DNA from: Cordylochernes scorpioides
Taxonomy: Eukaryota > Arthropoda > Arachnida > Pseudoscorpiones > Chernetidae
DNA length: 64,000 nucleotides
Assembly (NCBI GenBank): GCA_030710605.1
Contig: CP092872.1
Coordinates: forward strand, 7,482,312 to 7,546,311
Direction of reading: 5' to 3'
In this document: one piece after another, positions 46,373-56,630 of the stretch
Layout: every line of letters begins with the position of its first letter
How positions within the stretch are numbered: position 1 is the first letter of the stretch
Notes under the pieces: generated by a model
Told to the model about the DNA's origin: nothing
Seen by the model: only the letters and a program-made list of their open reading frames with translations
The model's database searches: none
Translations under genes and position numbers: made by a program

Positions 46373-48130
46373 TTATTCGCTGTCTGATAATGTGCGAACC
46401 CGTTTGTGGATTGGTGCAAAATCACTTTCATCACTTGAAAATAAAATTATGTCATCAGATCTACATGGTAATGCTTCTTTAGGAACTTCAGTGATTTTTT
46501 TTTCTTTGACAAGGTAGTCAGTAATCAAACGCTGTGATGGCTTGACTAGTTCTTTGTAGAGTTCTCTGTAGCCAGACATACAAAATTTCAGATCACGTTG
46601 GAATTTTAAGGCGCGTTCTACATCATTATCATTTTGAATTAAAAAAAATTCCAATTTACCGGAAAGTTGAAGGCCTTCCCGAAGTAATTTTTCGTCCAGT
46701 GGAGTAACATCTTCCAGTTCGCTATCTACTGTTTCGAAATCTTTAGTAGTATCTACCATACTTTCCAAAATATCATCATCATTTAGGGCTTCGTCCACAA
46801 GCAATTCTTCTATATCATGCTCGCCAAAATCATCAAAACCTTCCCCACCTATTTCCTTAGCAATTGAAATAATATCTGATGTTACTATTGTTGTTCTATT
46901 TGATTCATTTCTCTTTGATACGCATTCAGGCCAAGCAGCTTTCCAACATGCATTTAAAGTTTGTGATTTTATCTCGGCAATTGCTAACGCAACATGATCT
47001 ACACAGTTCAAGATATTAAATTGTTTCCAAACTTCAGTAACTGTTATTGTATCGGATTCCAGTTTATCGAAAATGAATTGGAAAGTGAATTTTACATAAT
47101 ATTTTTTAAATGTTGAAATAATTCCCTGATCTAATGGTTGAATTAGGCTCGTTGTGTTTGGAGGGAAAAAAACTACCTTTATATTTGGATGTTCTAAGTT
47201 TGGATGACCTGGTGCATTGTCAAGAATTAATAAGATCTTAAATTCGAGACCCATCTCTTTCATATAATTTTATACTTCGGGTACGAAGCATTTATTGAAC
47301 CATTCAGTGAAAATAGCCGTTGTTACCCAGGCCTTCTTGTTTGCCATCCAATGTACGGGCAGTGTATTTAAGTCTTTTCCTTTTAATGCACGTGGTTTTA
47401 AAGATCGATTTACAAGCAGCGGTTTTAACATTCGATCGCCAGATGCATTGCTGCACAGCAATAAAGTAACTCGATCTTTAGCAGCTTTAAAACCACTGGC
47501 ATTTTTTTCGGACTTTGCAATGTAAGTACGGGTTGATATTTTTTTTCCAAAACAATCCTGTTTCATCAGCATTGAAGATTTGATGGACACAATATCCTCC
47601 ATCTTTAATAATTTTAGCCAACTTTTCAGGATATTTTCTAGCAGCTTCTTCATCTGCAGAAGCCACCTCACCTTTTATTTTTAGATTATGAAAAGAATGT
47701 CTTTTTATAAAACCAGTTAACCACCCTGTGCTGGCAGAGAATTGTGGATTACTTTCACGTGAAGATGTAGATGGCTCTGATTCTTTTAACTCCTTGTAAA
47801 ATTTAAGGGCTTTCATCTTGATTAAATGTCCATCTAACGGAATTCTTTTTTGAGTTAAATCTTCAATCCAAATTACGAGAGCCTTTTCTGTTTTTCTATT
47901 AAAGTGCCTCTTGAATATGATGAAATTTTAGAACTCAAATTTGTACCAGATCTGACTGATCTTCTTATTGCCGCTTCATTTTTTTTTATTGCTCTTATAG
48001 TAGATTCGCCTAAATTATAACGTTTACCTATTGCTGTTGATCTTTCTCCTTTCGCCAAGCAATCGAGAATTATAATTTTGGTTTCTAGCGAAATTGCACT
48101 TCTTTTTTGTTTTTTATTATTGTCACACAT
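46373..48130 (-). pseudogene. Tigger transposase pseudogene
   Basis: Order on the minus strand: CENP-B-like helix-turn-helix (RSAISLETKIIILDCLAKGE, then GESTIRAIKKNE) from ATG 48130; second DNA-binding region and HQIFNADETGLFWKK with the first Asp; then ILLILDNAPGHP with the second Asp, and VVFFPPNTTSLIQPLDQGII with the third. Lesions: a frameshift near 47885, another in the T run 47539-47547, and a TAA at 47272-47270. The C-terminal tail is acidic and reaches 46373. These three breaks make it inactive, but the remaining frames are long, so decay is recent. It differs from MITE A, B and 48356-48592 in terminal sequence, so it is not obviously their driver. Confidence 0.92.
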
Positions 48131-48355
48131 TTTCTTTAAGAGGACTAAAAATTATAGAAAAAACTTAATGTACAATTACGCACTAAAATTATTCAAAAAA
48201 ACTTACAATTCACTTGAGTAAATTTATCTTCCGGTTTTCGGTAGTAACCTTCTTTCACAAAGTTTTATTTTCTAATGCTTTCCAATATGCAGGCTTTTTT
48301 AATTAGTTTCATACAAAAACAAAATGCAGCATAAAAACACGCAATTTTAACGAGG

Positions 48356-48592
48356 TACAGTGGTACCTCGACATACGAGTTTTTCGAGATACGAGCCGAC
48401 GAGCAAGTGATTTTTTGCTTTGAGTTACGAGCGAAATTCGAGATACGAGTTCGGTTCGGTAGTGTTGAAGATATTAATCTGTGATTTTAAATGGGAATTT
48501 TGTATGGGGAAATTTGCTTCGAGATACGAGTAATTCAAGATACAAGCAAGGTTGCGGAACGAATTAAACTCGTATGTCGAGGTACCACTGTA
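48356..48592 (+). mobile_element. Tigger-type MITE nested in the Tigger
   Basis: Inverted termini CAGTGGTACCTCGACATACG and CGTATGTCGAGGTACCACTG with TA ends. The interior repeats GAGATACGAG. The terminus is of the widespread CAGTGGTACCTCG type. Confidence 0.9.
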
Positions 48593-49173
48593 TTTTTGTT
48601 TTTGTCTCTTTTGTTTTTAAGAACAAATCAAGAGAAAACATGTCAATAAAAGAAAAAAGAAATTTGTAACGGCAGCTGGCACGCCGGCGGGTTTTCAGTT
48701 TTGATTTCGGTTTTGCACGAGTTGTGTAAGACACCGGCAGGCGCGGAATAAAAGACATTGGAACTTCCCCTCTACTGTTTGTTGGATAACTTAACATACA
48801 ACCAGGACGTTACAAAATTCTTTCTTTGTATTGATTGCGTAATAGTAGAGTTGTAGTTGTTATTCTTATTCGTTTTCAGAAAAAGTGAATCACCAAAAAA
48901 AAAAAATTTTCGAAATTCGAATAATTTTTTTTTCTTGCACCGCATAACTCCAAAACCGCATAAAAAAAAAAACGCATAAAAAGAGAACGAAGTGTATATA
49001 TATAACACTAACATATGTATACCAACATAATTCTAAAATTCCTAGGTATAAGTCCTCAATTGTTTTAACACTGGTTATTACAACATATGGTTAAAAACAG
49101 TCCCAAGTGATATTTTACAGAGGTTTGGACATGAATGCTAAAAAAATGAAAAAGATGTATAGTGCAAACTCTT

Positions 49174-49275
49174 TGTTGTTATTGATTTTATCCCCTTGTG
49201 CAAATATTTCATAAATTCCATAAATCCATGCTCCAGGAGATTTTTTATAATAAGCAGCGGCCTCTCCTAATGGTC
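49174..49275 (-). mobile_element. LINE A tail, left part (interrupted)
   Basis: TTTTATCCCCTTGTGCAAAT to CTCTCCTAATGGTCCTGTT is the complement of the LINE A end. It resumes at 53839 with CTGTTTAGTACATCTGATGC, so the Gypsy element split it. Confidence 0.88.
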
Positions 49276-49280
49276 CTGTT

Positions 49281-49432
49281 TGTGCAGAGTATTAGGCTCA
49301 TAGAATGTTGAGCTCTGGAAACCAAAAGGAATAATACTCTGCTAGTGATCTCTTTTGACTTGTATATGACAGGGGATAAGAGGAAATAAACTAATGCTTA
49401 GTTAATCTTGCCTCGTCTTGGATAACAACACA
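49281..49432 (+). repeat. 5' LTR (152 bp)
   Basis: Starts TGTGCAGAGTATTAGGCTCA and ends CTTGGATAACAACACA (TG...CA). Unusually short for a Gypsy LTR. It contains GGAAATAAACTAATGC, with an AATAAA. Confidence 0.93.
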
Positions 49433-49440
49433 TGGTGGCA

Positions 49441-49730
49441 GCGGTAAACTGAATTCATAAAGAAGGTCGTTGTTCGAAGAAAATTTGAAATTCGACATCA
49501 AGCAAGCTTAGAAGCGGTAAACTGAATTCATAAAGAAGGTCGTCGTTCGAAGAAAATTTGAAATTCGACATCAAGCAAGCTTAGAAGCGGTAAACTGAAT
49601 TCATAAAGAAAGTCGTTGTTCGAAGAAAATTTGAAATTCGACATCAAGCAAGCTTAGAAGCAGTAAACTGAATTCATAAAGAAAGTCGTGTTCGAAGAAA
49701 ATTTGAAACTTGACATCACACAAGAAAACT
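49441..49730 (+). repeat. 73-bp tandem repeats in the Gypsy leader
   Basis: Four units start with GCGGTAAACTGAATTCATAA (or GCAG) at 49441, 49514, 49587 and 49660 and contain AAATTTGAAATTCGACATCA. They lie between the primer binding site and the gag start. Confidence 0.93.
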
Positions 49731-49769
49731 TTTTGGTAAGTTATATTATATTATAAATAAATCTTTATA

Positions 49770-52700
49770 ATGTCCCAAAATTATAATTGTGTAGCCCCAG
49801 AACCTTTTAATTTTTCAAATCCGGGTGATTGGCCAAAATGGATTAGGAGATTTGAACGTTTTAGGCAGGCAAGCGGGTTAATTAATAACCCAGAAAATGA
49901 GCAAGTTAATATGCTCGTGTACTGCATGGGTGATAATGCAGATGACATTTTGTTGTCATGTAAAATAGCAAGTGACCAATTAGAAAATTATGATAAAGTT
50001 ATTGAATGCTTTGAGAGTCACTTTATTCCAAGACGTAATATAATTTATGAAAGGGCAAGATTTAATCAAAGATGTCAGCAGGAAGGGGAAAAGGTGAATG
50101 AATTTATCACAGCACTCCATAGCCTAGCTGAGCACTGCAATTTTGAGATGTTACATGAGGAGTTGATTAGGGATAGGATAGTTGTTGGAGTAAGGGATAG
50201 AGCATTATCTGAAAGAATGCAACTTGATACAGACTTGACCTTAGTAAAAGCCACACTAATGGCAAAGCAATTAGAAAGTGTCAAAGAACAGCAGTCTAGC
50301 CTTTACCAACAAGATTCTGTAGATCAAATAAAGAAAATGCCTAATCATATAAAAGAAACAAAAAGGCACGAACCAAAAATAAGACAATTCAAGTCAAACC
50401 AGTTGGGAGGGTCATCACATGGATGCACCAGGTGTGGCAATTCAAATAATCATGATTGGAAAAATTGTCCAGCTATGAACTCGTATTGTAATAAATGCAT
50501 GAAAAAGGGCCATTATGCCAAAGTATGTAGATCAGAAGCTATAAATGAAATAAAATCAGAGATAGCTTTTCTGGGATCTGTAGAAGATAATTCTAAGAAA
50601 TGGATAGTACCAATTAAGGTAAATAATAGACAAGTTAATTTTAAAATTGACACCGGAGCTGATGTCAACGTGCTCCCCCTACAATATTATTATCAAAGTT
50701 TCCAAAGAATAAAACTGGAAAAATCTGATAAAGTATTACAAGGTCCAAATGGAATACCCTTGGAAACAGTGGGAATGATCCACGTAAAACTTCAAAATAA
50801 AGGCCAGCACTTAAACTCGAAAATATACATTGTTGATAAACTAAAGCAGCCACTTCTCTCTGGAGAGACAAGTGAAAAATTAAACATTGTGAGAATGATT
50901 CAGCAATTATCATCAAATTTTTTAAATCCAAAAAGAGAGTTTCCAAAAATATTTAATGGTTTAGGACATGCTAAAATAAATTACAAAATATCCCTACAAC
51001 CAGATGCGAAACCATATGCTTTATGCACCCCTAGGAGAGTTCCAATTCCCTTAATGAAACAGGTAAAGGAACAACTTGAAGAGATGACCAGGCTAGGAGT
51101 CATTGAATCAGTAGAAGAGCCGACTGAGTGGTGTGCGGGAATGGTTGCAGTATCGAAACCAGGAGGAAAAATAAGAATTTGTGTTGATTTAACGAAGCTA
51201 AATCAGTATATAAGAAGAGAAAATTATCCGCTACCTGCGACAGAGCATATCCTGGGACAGCTTGGAAATGCTTGCTATTTTTCCAAGCTAGATGCAAATT
51301 CTGGATTTTGGCAGTTTGGGTTAGCTAAAGAATCCCAAAAACTAACCACCTTTATAACGCCATTCGGCAGGTTCTTTTTCAAAAGAATCCCATTTGGAAT
51401 AACGTCGGCACCAGAAATCTTTCAAAGAAAGATGACTCAGCTTCTGGGCAATATAGAAGGGGTTGTATGCTTCATGGATGATATTGTAGTATACGGATCT
51501 TCCTTAGAAGAACATAACGAAAGGGTACGCCAAGTTTTGAAGAAAATCCAAGAAGAAGGGATGACACTCAACCCAGAAAAGTGTCAATTTGGAGTTAAAA
51601 CTGTAAAATTCCTGGGACACACATTGAGTTCAGAAGGCTTATTCATTGACGAAGAAAAGCTCGATGCTATTACAAAAATGGAGGCGCCTAGATCAACAAA
51701 AGAATTGAAGTCTTTCTTAGGCATGGTGAATTATTTAGGAAAATTCATTCCCAACCTTGCGGATAAATTACAACCCTTGAATTCGTTACTAAGTACAAAA
51801 AACGAGTGGGTTTGGGATGAACCTCAGAAAAAGAGCTTTAACCTACTGAAACAAGAGTTAGTATCTAGACCTAACCTCGCTTTATTTGATCCCTCAAGAA
51901 CGACCATAGTATCGGCTGATGCTTCTTCATTTGGAATAGGTGGTGTTCTAAGACAAGAACAACCTGATGGATCTTTAAAACCTATAGCTTATGTATCTAG
52001 AACACTTTCAGAAACAGAAAAAAGATACAGCCAAATTGAAAAAGAAGGACTGGCTATAGTATGGACTTGTGATCGACTAAAGGATTATGTTACAGGTATT
52101 AAAATCCATATTGAAACAGATCACAAACCACTGATTGCCATCTTTACGTCCAAATCCTTGGAAGACATGACTCCCAGACTTCAGCGATTAAAAATGAGGA
52201 TGATGAGGTATTCTTATCAAATAAGTCACATTGCTGGCAAAAAGCAAATAGTGGCTGATATGTTATCAAGGAAGCCTATGTCTAAACCACATAAAGATGA
52301 ATTGGAAGAAGAACTTTCTGCGTACATCCAATCCATTGAATTTCCAGCAACAGAAGAAAGACTTTTGGAGATTTCTAGAAAGCAAAAGGAAGATTCACTT
52401 TGCTCTCAATTGGTTAAATACTGTATGAGTGGATGGCCTAAGAATAAAAGAGAAGTAGATCCAGAACTAAGAGGATACTGGCAATTTCAGGAGGACCTGA
52501 CCTATCAGAATGGTCTTCTTCTTAGAGGACAAAGAATTCTAATCCCTAAGACATTGAGGAAAGAGATCCTTGAGAAATTGCACCAAGGCCATTTTGGGAT
52601 CAATAAATGCAGATCTAGAGCAAAAGAATCGGTTTGGTGGTTAGGAATTTCCCAAGAGATTGAAAGGATGGTTTCGTCGTGTACAAAATGCTTGAAGGAG

Positions 52701-53672
52701 AGAAAACCCAAGCATGAACCTTTGATGCCCTCAGAATTTCCGATCAGACCTTGGCAAAAAGTCGGAATGGATCTCTTTTATCTAAATGGGAGATGGTATC
52801 TAATTGTATGTGATTACTATTCCAGGTACCCAGAAGTATCACTTTTACAAAATCTAACTGCTCAAGAAGTAATAAGCCGTCTTAAATCTATATTTGCTAG
52901 GCATGGAACACCTGAGACTGTGAGAAGCGATAATGGACCACAATTCCAAAAAGTTCTGGGTTCCGAATTTTCAAAATTTTCTAAGGAATGGTCTTTCAAA
53001 CATATCACATCCAGCCCGAAATTCCCTCAAAGCAATGGATTTATTGAAGCAATTATCAAGAATATAAAGCAAAGTTTTAAGAAAGAAGAAGATTGCTATC
53101 TGACTCTTCAAGCATATAGAACGATGCCCCTGGAAAGTGGTTATAGTCCAGCTGAACTATTAATGGGACGACGCCTTAGGACCTCTGTTCCAGCAATAGA
53201 ATCATCACTGATGCCAAGGTACTTGGACTCCGAAGCTTTGCAAGAAAGAGAGAAAAGGAGGGTGATCAACCAGAAGCGCCTATATGATAAACGACACGAT
53301 GTACATAGCTTGCCTCCGCTTCAACAAGGGGACAGCGTTTGGGTTAGAGATCAAAGAGTAAAAGGACAAGTTCTTCACAAATCCGAGCGTTCCTATTGGG
53401 TACAAACTCCTCAAGGAAAAGTTAGGCGAAACAGACTTCACCTCACACCTCTACCAAAATTGGAAAGTACCATGGATGCTTCTGAGGATGACCAGGATGA
53501 CCAGGAGCAAGAGACCGAGGAGGATTGCCCTACACCAACGGCCTCATCTACAAGAGATGGAAGGATGCAGAGGGACAACCAAGACCAGGATCCAGAGAAG
53601 AGCCTCCCTTCAATGCCAGCCGTGCATACAAGATATGGAAGGGCAGTCAAAATACCTCGAAGGTTCCTGTAA
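49770..53672 (+). CDS. Gypsy Gag-Pol polyprotein, 1300 residues, one frame
   Basis: A single uninterrupted frame. Order: Gag (PEPFNFSNPGDWPKWIRRFE near residue 10); two zinc-knuckle-like clusters from about 219 (CTRCGNSNNHDWKNCP and CNKCMKKGHYAKVC); aspartic protease with DTGADVNVLP at 294; reverse transcriptase with FMDDIVVYG at 568; RNase H with SADASSFG (D717) and ETDHKPL; integrase zinc finger from H938; and integrase core D1001, D1054, E1093. The last two acidic residues are separated by 38 residues rather than the usual 35, because of a small insertion after DNGPQF. No envelope gene follows. Fused Gag-Pol and the Gag type resemble the Mag-like lineage, though that placement is from memory of family features. 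All catalytic residues are present, so the copy may be active. Confidence 0.95.
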   Translation: MSQNYNCVAPEPFNFSNPGDWPKWIRRFERFRQASGLINNPENEQVNMLVYCMGDNADDILLSCKIASDQLENYDKVIECFESHFIPRRNIIYERARFNQRCQQEGEKVNEFITALHSLAEHCNFEMLHEELIRDRIVVGVRDRALSERMQLDTDLTLVKATLMAKQLESVKEQQSSLYQQDSVDQIKKMPNHIKETKRHEPKIRQFKSNQLGGSSHGCTRCGNSNNHDWKNCPAMNSYCNKCMKKGHYAKVCRSEAINEIKSEIAFLGSVEDNSKKWIVPIKVNNRQVNFKIDTGADVNVLPLQYYYQSFQRIKLEKSDKVLQGPNGIPLETVGMIHVKLQNKGQHLNSKIYIVDKLKQPLLSGETSEKLNIVRMIQQLSSNFLNPKREFPKIFNGLGHAKINYKISLQPDAKPYALCTPRRVPIPLMKQVKEQLEEMTRLGVIESVEEPTEWCAGMVAVSKPGGKIRICVDLTKLNQYIRRENYPLPATEHILGQLGNACYFSKLDANSGFWQFGLAKESQKLTTFITPFGRFFFKRIPFGITSAPEIFQRKMTQLLGNIEGVVCFMDDIVVYGSSLEEHNERVRQVLKKIQEEGMTLNPEKCQFGVKTVKFLGHTLSSEGLFIDEEKLDAITKMEAPRSTKELKSFLGMVNYLGKFIPNLADKLQPLNSLLSTKNEWVWDEPQKKSFNLLKQELVSRPNLALFDPSRTTIVSADASSFGIGGVLRQEQPDGSLKPIAYVSRTLSETEKRYSQIEKEGLAIVWTCDRLKDYVTGIKIHIETDHKPLIAIFTSKSLEDMTPRLQRLKMRMMRYSYQISHIAGKKQIVADMLSRKPMSKPHKDELEEELSAYIQSIEFPATEERLLEISRKQKEDSLCSQLVKYCMSGWPKNKREVDPELRGYWQFQEDLTYQNGLLLRGQRILIPKTLRKEILEKLHQGHFGINKCRSRAKESVWWLGISQEIERMVSSCTKCLKERKPKHEPLMPSEFPIRPWQKVGMDLFYLNGRWYLIVCDYYSRYPEVSLLQNLTAQEVISRLKSIFARHGTPETVRSDNGPQFQKVLGSEFSKFSKEWSFKHITSSPKFPQSNGFIEAIIKNIKQSFKKEEDCYLTLQAYRTMPLESGYSPAELLMGRRLRTSVPAIESSLMPRYLDSEALQEREKRRVINQKRLYDKRHDVHSLPPLQQGDSVWVRDQRVKGQVLHKSERSYWVQTPQGKVRRNRLHLTPLPKLESTMDASEDDQDDQEQETEEDCPTPTASSTRDGRMQRDNQDQDPEKSLPSMPAVHTRYGRAVKIPRRFL

Positions 53673-53687
53673 AGATAAGGGAGGAGA

Positions 53688-53838
53688 TGTGCAGAGTATT
53701 AGGCTCATAGAATGTTGAGCTCTGGAAACCAAAAGGAATAATGCTCTCTAGTGATCTCTTTTGACTTGTATATGACAGGGGATAAGAGGAAATAAACTAA
53801 TGCTTAGTTAATCTTGCCTCGTCTTGGATAACAACACA
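53688..53838 (+). repeat. 3' LTR (151 bp)
   Basis: Identical to the 5' LTR except AATAATGCTCTCTAG in place of AATAATACTCTGCTAG. It ends at the CTGTT duplication. Confidence 0.93.
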
Positions 53839-53843
53839 CTGTT

Positions 53844-54237
53844 TAGTACATCTGATGCAAGCCAAAAGGTGCTCTAGATATAACCTTTTTAATTCAGCTG
53901 ACTTTAATTCAACACAGACTTCAATTCAAACAAAATGTTGATCCCTTGGGGGATGTTGAATTAAAAAAGTGAACTGCTTATATATTTTTAAATATTTTCT
54001 CTTAAAAAATATAGGGAGAATCAGATGTTAAATTTTCCCAATACCAGATTTCTGAAAACTGGTAGACCCTAGTTTTGGTGAAATGTCATCCTCAGTGCAA
54101 GGAAATAGCTATGGCTGTTTTCTCCAATTGGAGTCATTAGGAAATCACTCAAATCTGCCCAAATATATATTTTTACATCACCACTGCTGTATCAAGGATG
54201 GTCAAATAAGCACACACTCTGTTTGACTCTTTTTTAT
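53844..54237. other. LINE A remainder and unclassified sequence
   Basis: TAGTACATCTGATGCAAGCC to about 53880 completes the split LINE A tail. The rest to 54237 has no feature I recognise. Confidence 0.55.
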
Positions 54238-54834
54238 TTACCTTTGTGCATTATGGAGAACAAGCAAGTAACAACAGGGAGGATTATCCAACCCTGCCAT
54301 CAACAAGAAGGAGCAAGACTTTACTGCAGCGAGCTGGGCTTCTTTCTTTCTGATTCCAGCTGCGTTCTTTCTTTTATAAAAGCGGCTTTTATGTGAAGGA
54401 TAGCGGCTTTCACGAGTTGCATTCATTCTACTCCAATCTCTTTTTTCTACGGGATTTTGTCTGGTTTTTACCAGGAGAGCCAGCGGGAAATTGATGTTGG
54501 ACCATATTTTCTTGTGATAGAACTCGGGGTTAGGGCGGACAGTGGTGAACTGAATCAGGTCCCCATCAAACGTCAGGACATTGGTCTTTAACAATGTTTT
54601 TAGGGGGTGGAGCAGAAAGTCCCTCTTGAACTGGGTTGTTTCTTGGAGCTGCAAACTGAAAATGAGATGGTGTTATTGTACTGGAGCAAGGCAATAATCT
54701 TGAGGGTGTCTGAAGGGAATAAATTCTGTGGTAGAAATTGATTTGTAGATCGTCACTCGATCTTGATCTTCCGGCCCGCGAGTGAATTGAGGAATATACC
54801 ACCTGGTGCTCTGTTCAAATTCGGGGCCTAATTC
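54238..54834 (-). pseudogene. Unrecognised reading frame, about 199 codons with one internal stop
   Basis: On the minus strand the frame is open from 54834 to its TAA at 54240-54238, except for a TAA at 54675-54673. Residues include STRWYIPQFTRGPEDQDRV, TEFIPFRHPQDY, KRDFLLHPLKTLLKTNVLTF, and a basic stretch YPSHKSRFYKRKNAAGIRKK. An AATAAA overlaps the final stop (54238-54233). A splice-like acceptor (CATTTTCAG) and donor (CTCCTGGTAAAA) bound 54655-54472, so part of it could be an exon instead. I do not recognise the family. Candidates are a retrocopy, a decayed element gene or an endogenised viral gene; nothing in the sequence decides this. Confidence 0.45.
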
Positions 54835-54879
54835 TTACATTGAGAAGGTTGACTTCCATCTTCAACTTGAAACATTTAT

Positions 54880-55140
54880 TGATTTTTCAGTAATTTGTTG
54901 AAAAATCACCTTGAGGTTCTTGGTCATCGAGCATTCTTTCCAACCATCACACTGGCGCCAAGTTTCCCCTTCAATTTGGACAGCATTGTGGCTTCCTGAA
55001 CAGGTCTTTCAGAAGATTGACTTCCAATACAAGACTGTATCCATCCAGTCTTATACCACCAAGGCCCAAAAATACAGCTTCTTCAGACGCCGAGGATATG
55101 GTAGAGGAGCTGTTTTATAAAGTGAACGTTGAATTTTTTA
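54880..55140 (+). other. Possible coding remnant, unrecognised
   Basis: Two plus-strand frames stay open here. One gives FQKIDFQYKTVSIQSYTTKA and ends FRRRGYGRGAVL. The other, after a TCCTGAACAG acceptor-like site, ends SSDAEDMVEELFYKVN. Neither matches a protein I know, and only one can be real. Confidence 0.25.
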
Positions 55141-55466
55141 TACATCCTATATGAGGATTTTGTCAGGTCCTTGATAGAATATGCGGTTCTGGCCTCTCCC
55201 TAACAGAATGGATATCACATTTGTTTCATGCCTGGGCAGAGGACTTTTCTATGTTATTTCCTCCTCCATTAAAAAATGCAAGTGTTGGGAGCAATAACCA
55301 CTATCAAAGCAAGAAATGTCCAAATTCAAGACGAATTCAATTCAGTGACTTCCATACTTCCTTCAGTGAAAGATCAGTCAGGTGTAAATAATTTTGATTT
55401 AAATAAACATATTGTTTTTCATTTTTGCTAAATTTTATTTTGCTTCCATGACTGTTGATTGTCAAT

Positions 55467-55497
<31 letters not shown>

Positions 55498-55761
55498 ATA
55501 ATATTATATATAAAATCGTTTTTATTAAAATATCAAAAGTTATTTTAATAAAGTTGAAAGTTTCTAATAAACTTTTTAAAAGTTTCCTTAAACTTACAAT
55601 ATCATATTCAGTGCCTATTTCAAAGTAAAATTATTTATATATATATATATATTTAAAAAAAAAAGATTTGAGTACTTAAAATTATAAGAGCTAACCCTCG
55701 AGTAATCGTGTTTGTGTTTTTCAATTCCTAAAGTTGCTTCTGATTTCTCAGTGCTAAAAAA
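55141..55761. promoter_or_regulatory. Upstream region of LSM6, putative promoter and 5' UTR
   Basis: AT-rich, with a CT microsatellite at about 55470-55492 and an AT-rich stretch at 55625-55660. Just before the ATG is TTCTCAGTGCTAAAAAA, which could be a 3' splice site (TTTCTCAG) of a non-coding first exon. Confidence 0.4.
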
Positions 55762-55852
55762 ATGAGTAAGAAGCAGACCCCGAGTGAATTTTTAAAACAA
55801 ATCATTGGCAGGCCCGTTGTGGTAAAGCTCAATTCTGGAATTGATTATAGAG
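55762..55852 (+). CDS. LSM6: LSM6 first coding exon (rest outside window)
   Basis: LSM6 is an Sm-like protein of the LSM1-7 ring (cytoplasmic mRNA decay) and the LSM2-8 ring (U6 snRNA binding in the nucleus). The exon runs from ATG at 55762 to donor GTGAGTTTT with phase 1. It encodes MSKKQTPSEFLKQIIGRPVV then VKLNSGIDYRG, nearly identical to the human start (helix plus the Sm1 motif beginning). No later LSM6 exon (the DGYMNIALE region) is visible before 64000, so intron 1 exceeds 8.1 kb and contains the satellite. Confidence 0.93.
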
Positions 55853-56630
55853 GTGAGTTTTTTTTACTCCAGTTAAAAATTAAATGTCGGCCATAAATCG
55901 ATATGGTTTGACAAGACTATAAGTATAGAAATCACTAATTAAAAACACAGAAATAATTAAAACACTATATAAAAAGTCATATATAACTTTTTGGTATGTA
56001 TAGTTCTACATATAATCATATTAGCTACATATAAAAAAGCCGACACACAAAGTTTGAAACAAGTTCACAACAAGCAACATGGAAGTGAATCCTCATTTAA
56101 AAATTATTTTTTAAACATATTAATCCTCAATAAAACTGATAAGGTACCACTTGAATGAATAACAAGATCAAATCAGCAAATTTTATGTGAAATTTCAATA
56201 GCAACTAAGTTACCATCTTCAGACAAAAGTACTCTAGAGAAATAAAAGGGAGTTTTCATGGCCTGGTCCCATGTTTATTAACCCTAATCTAACCTTACCC
56301 AACCTAAACACAAGATCCAATCTCAAGATATCTCAGATGTTTAAACTCTAAATTTTTAAGTTATGGTTCTTTAAGAGACATTTAAAGAAACATTTTTTTG
56401 AAAATATACACATCTTAGATATGTGTAGGTTGAATGATATCTCAAGACATCAATGGTAGTTCAATGCTTCTGTTTATGCTTTTTTTTGTAAATATCATGA
56501 ATAAATGTGTACCCACTTTTTGTGTAAATTAATTTCATCTTAAAATATCTCATGTAATCTGTTTTATCACAAAAAAAGTTTTTAAAACTGTATATCTATG
56601 GATAATGTTTTATAAAATCACATTTTTGGT
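55853..56630. other. LSM6 intron 1, mostly unclassified
   Basis: AT-rich. Near 56160-56240 a very decayed family C trace (GTTACCATCTTCAGACAAAA) is visible; otherwise nothing. Confidence 0.5.

Larger units (their letters stand above)
46050..48994 (-). mobile_element. Tigger (pogo-type) transposon, near full length
   Basis: 2945 bp with TA on both sides. Left terminus CACTTGGTTCTTTTTTTATG; right terminus (complement) CACTTCGTTCTCTTTTTATG. ATGCGG-type subterminal repeats occur at both ends. The transposase runs on the minus strand. A small unrelated MITE is inserted at 48356-48592. Confidence 0.88.
49276..53843 (+). mobile_element. Ty3/Gypsy LTR retrotransposon with 5-bp duplication
   Basis: CTGTT at 49276-49280 and 53839-53843 flanks LTRs at 49281-49432 and 53688-53838. 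The LTRs differ by one substitution and one single-base indel. A primer binding site (TGGTGGCAGCGG) follows the 5' LTR directly and a polypurine tract (AAAGATAAGGGAGGAGA) precedes the 3' LTR. Structure is complete and the single long frame is open, so insertion was recent. Confidence 0.96.

Noticed and set aside
47295-47525. A plus-strand gene inside the Tigger
   Set aside because: It is the complement of the transposase coding strand and has no features of its own.
53476-53718. Additional small genes at the 3' end of the Gypsy element (possible accessory or envelope gene)
   Set aside because: The frames overlap the end of Gag-Pol and the LTR, are short, lack a signal peptide or membrane segment, and look like shadows.
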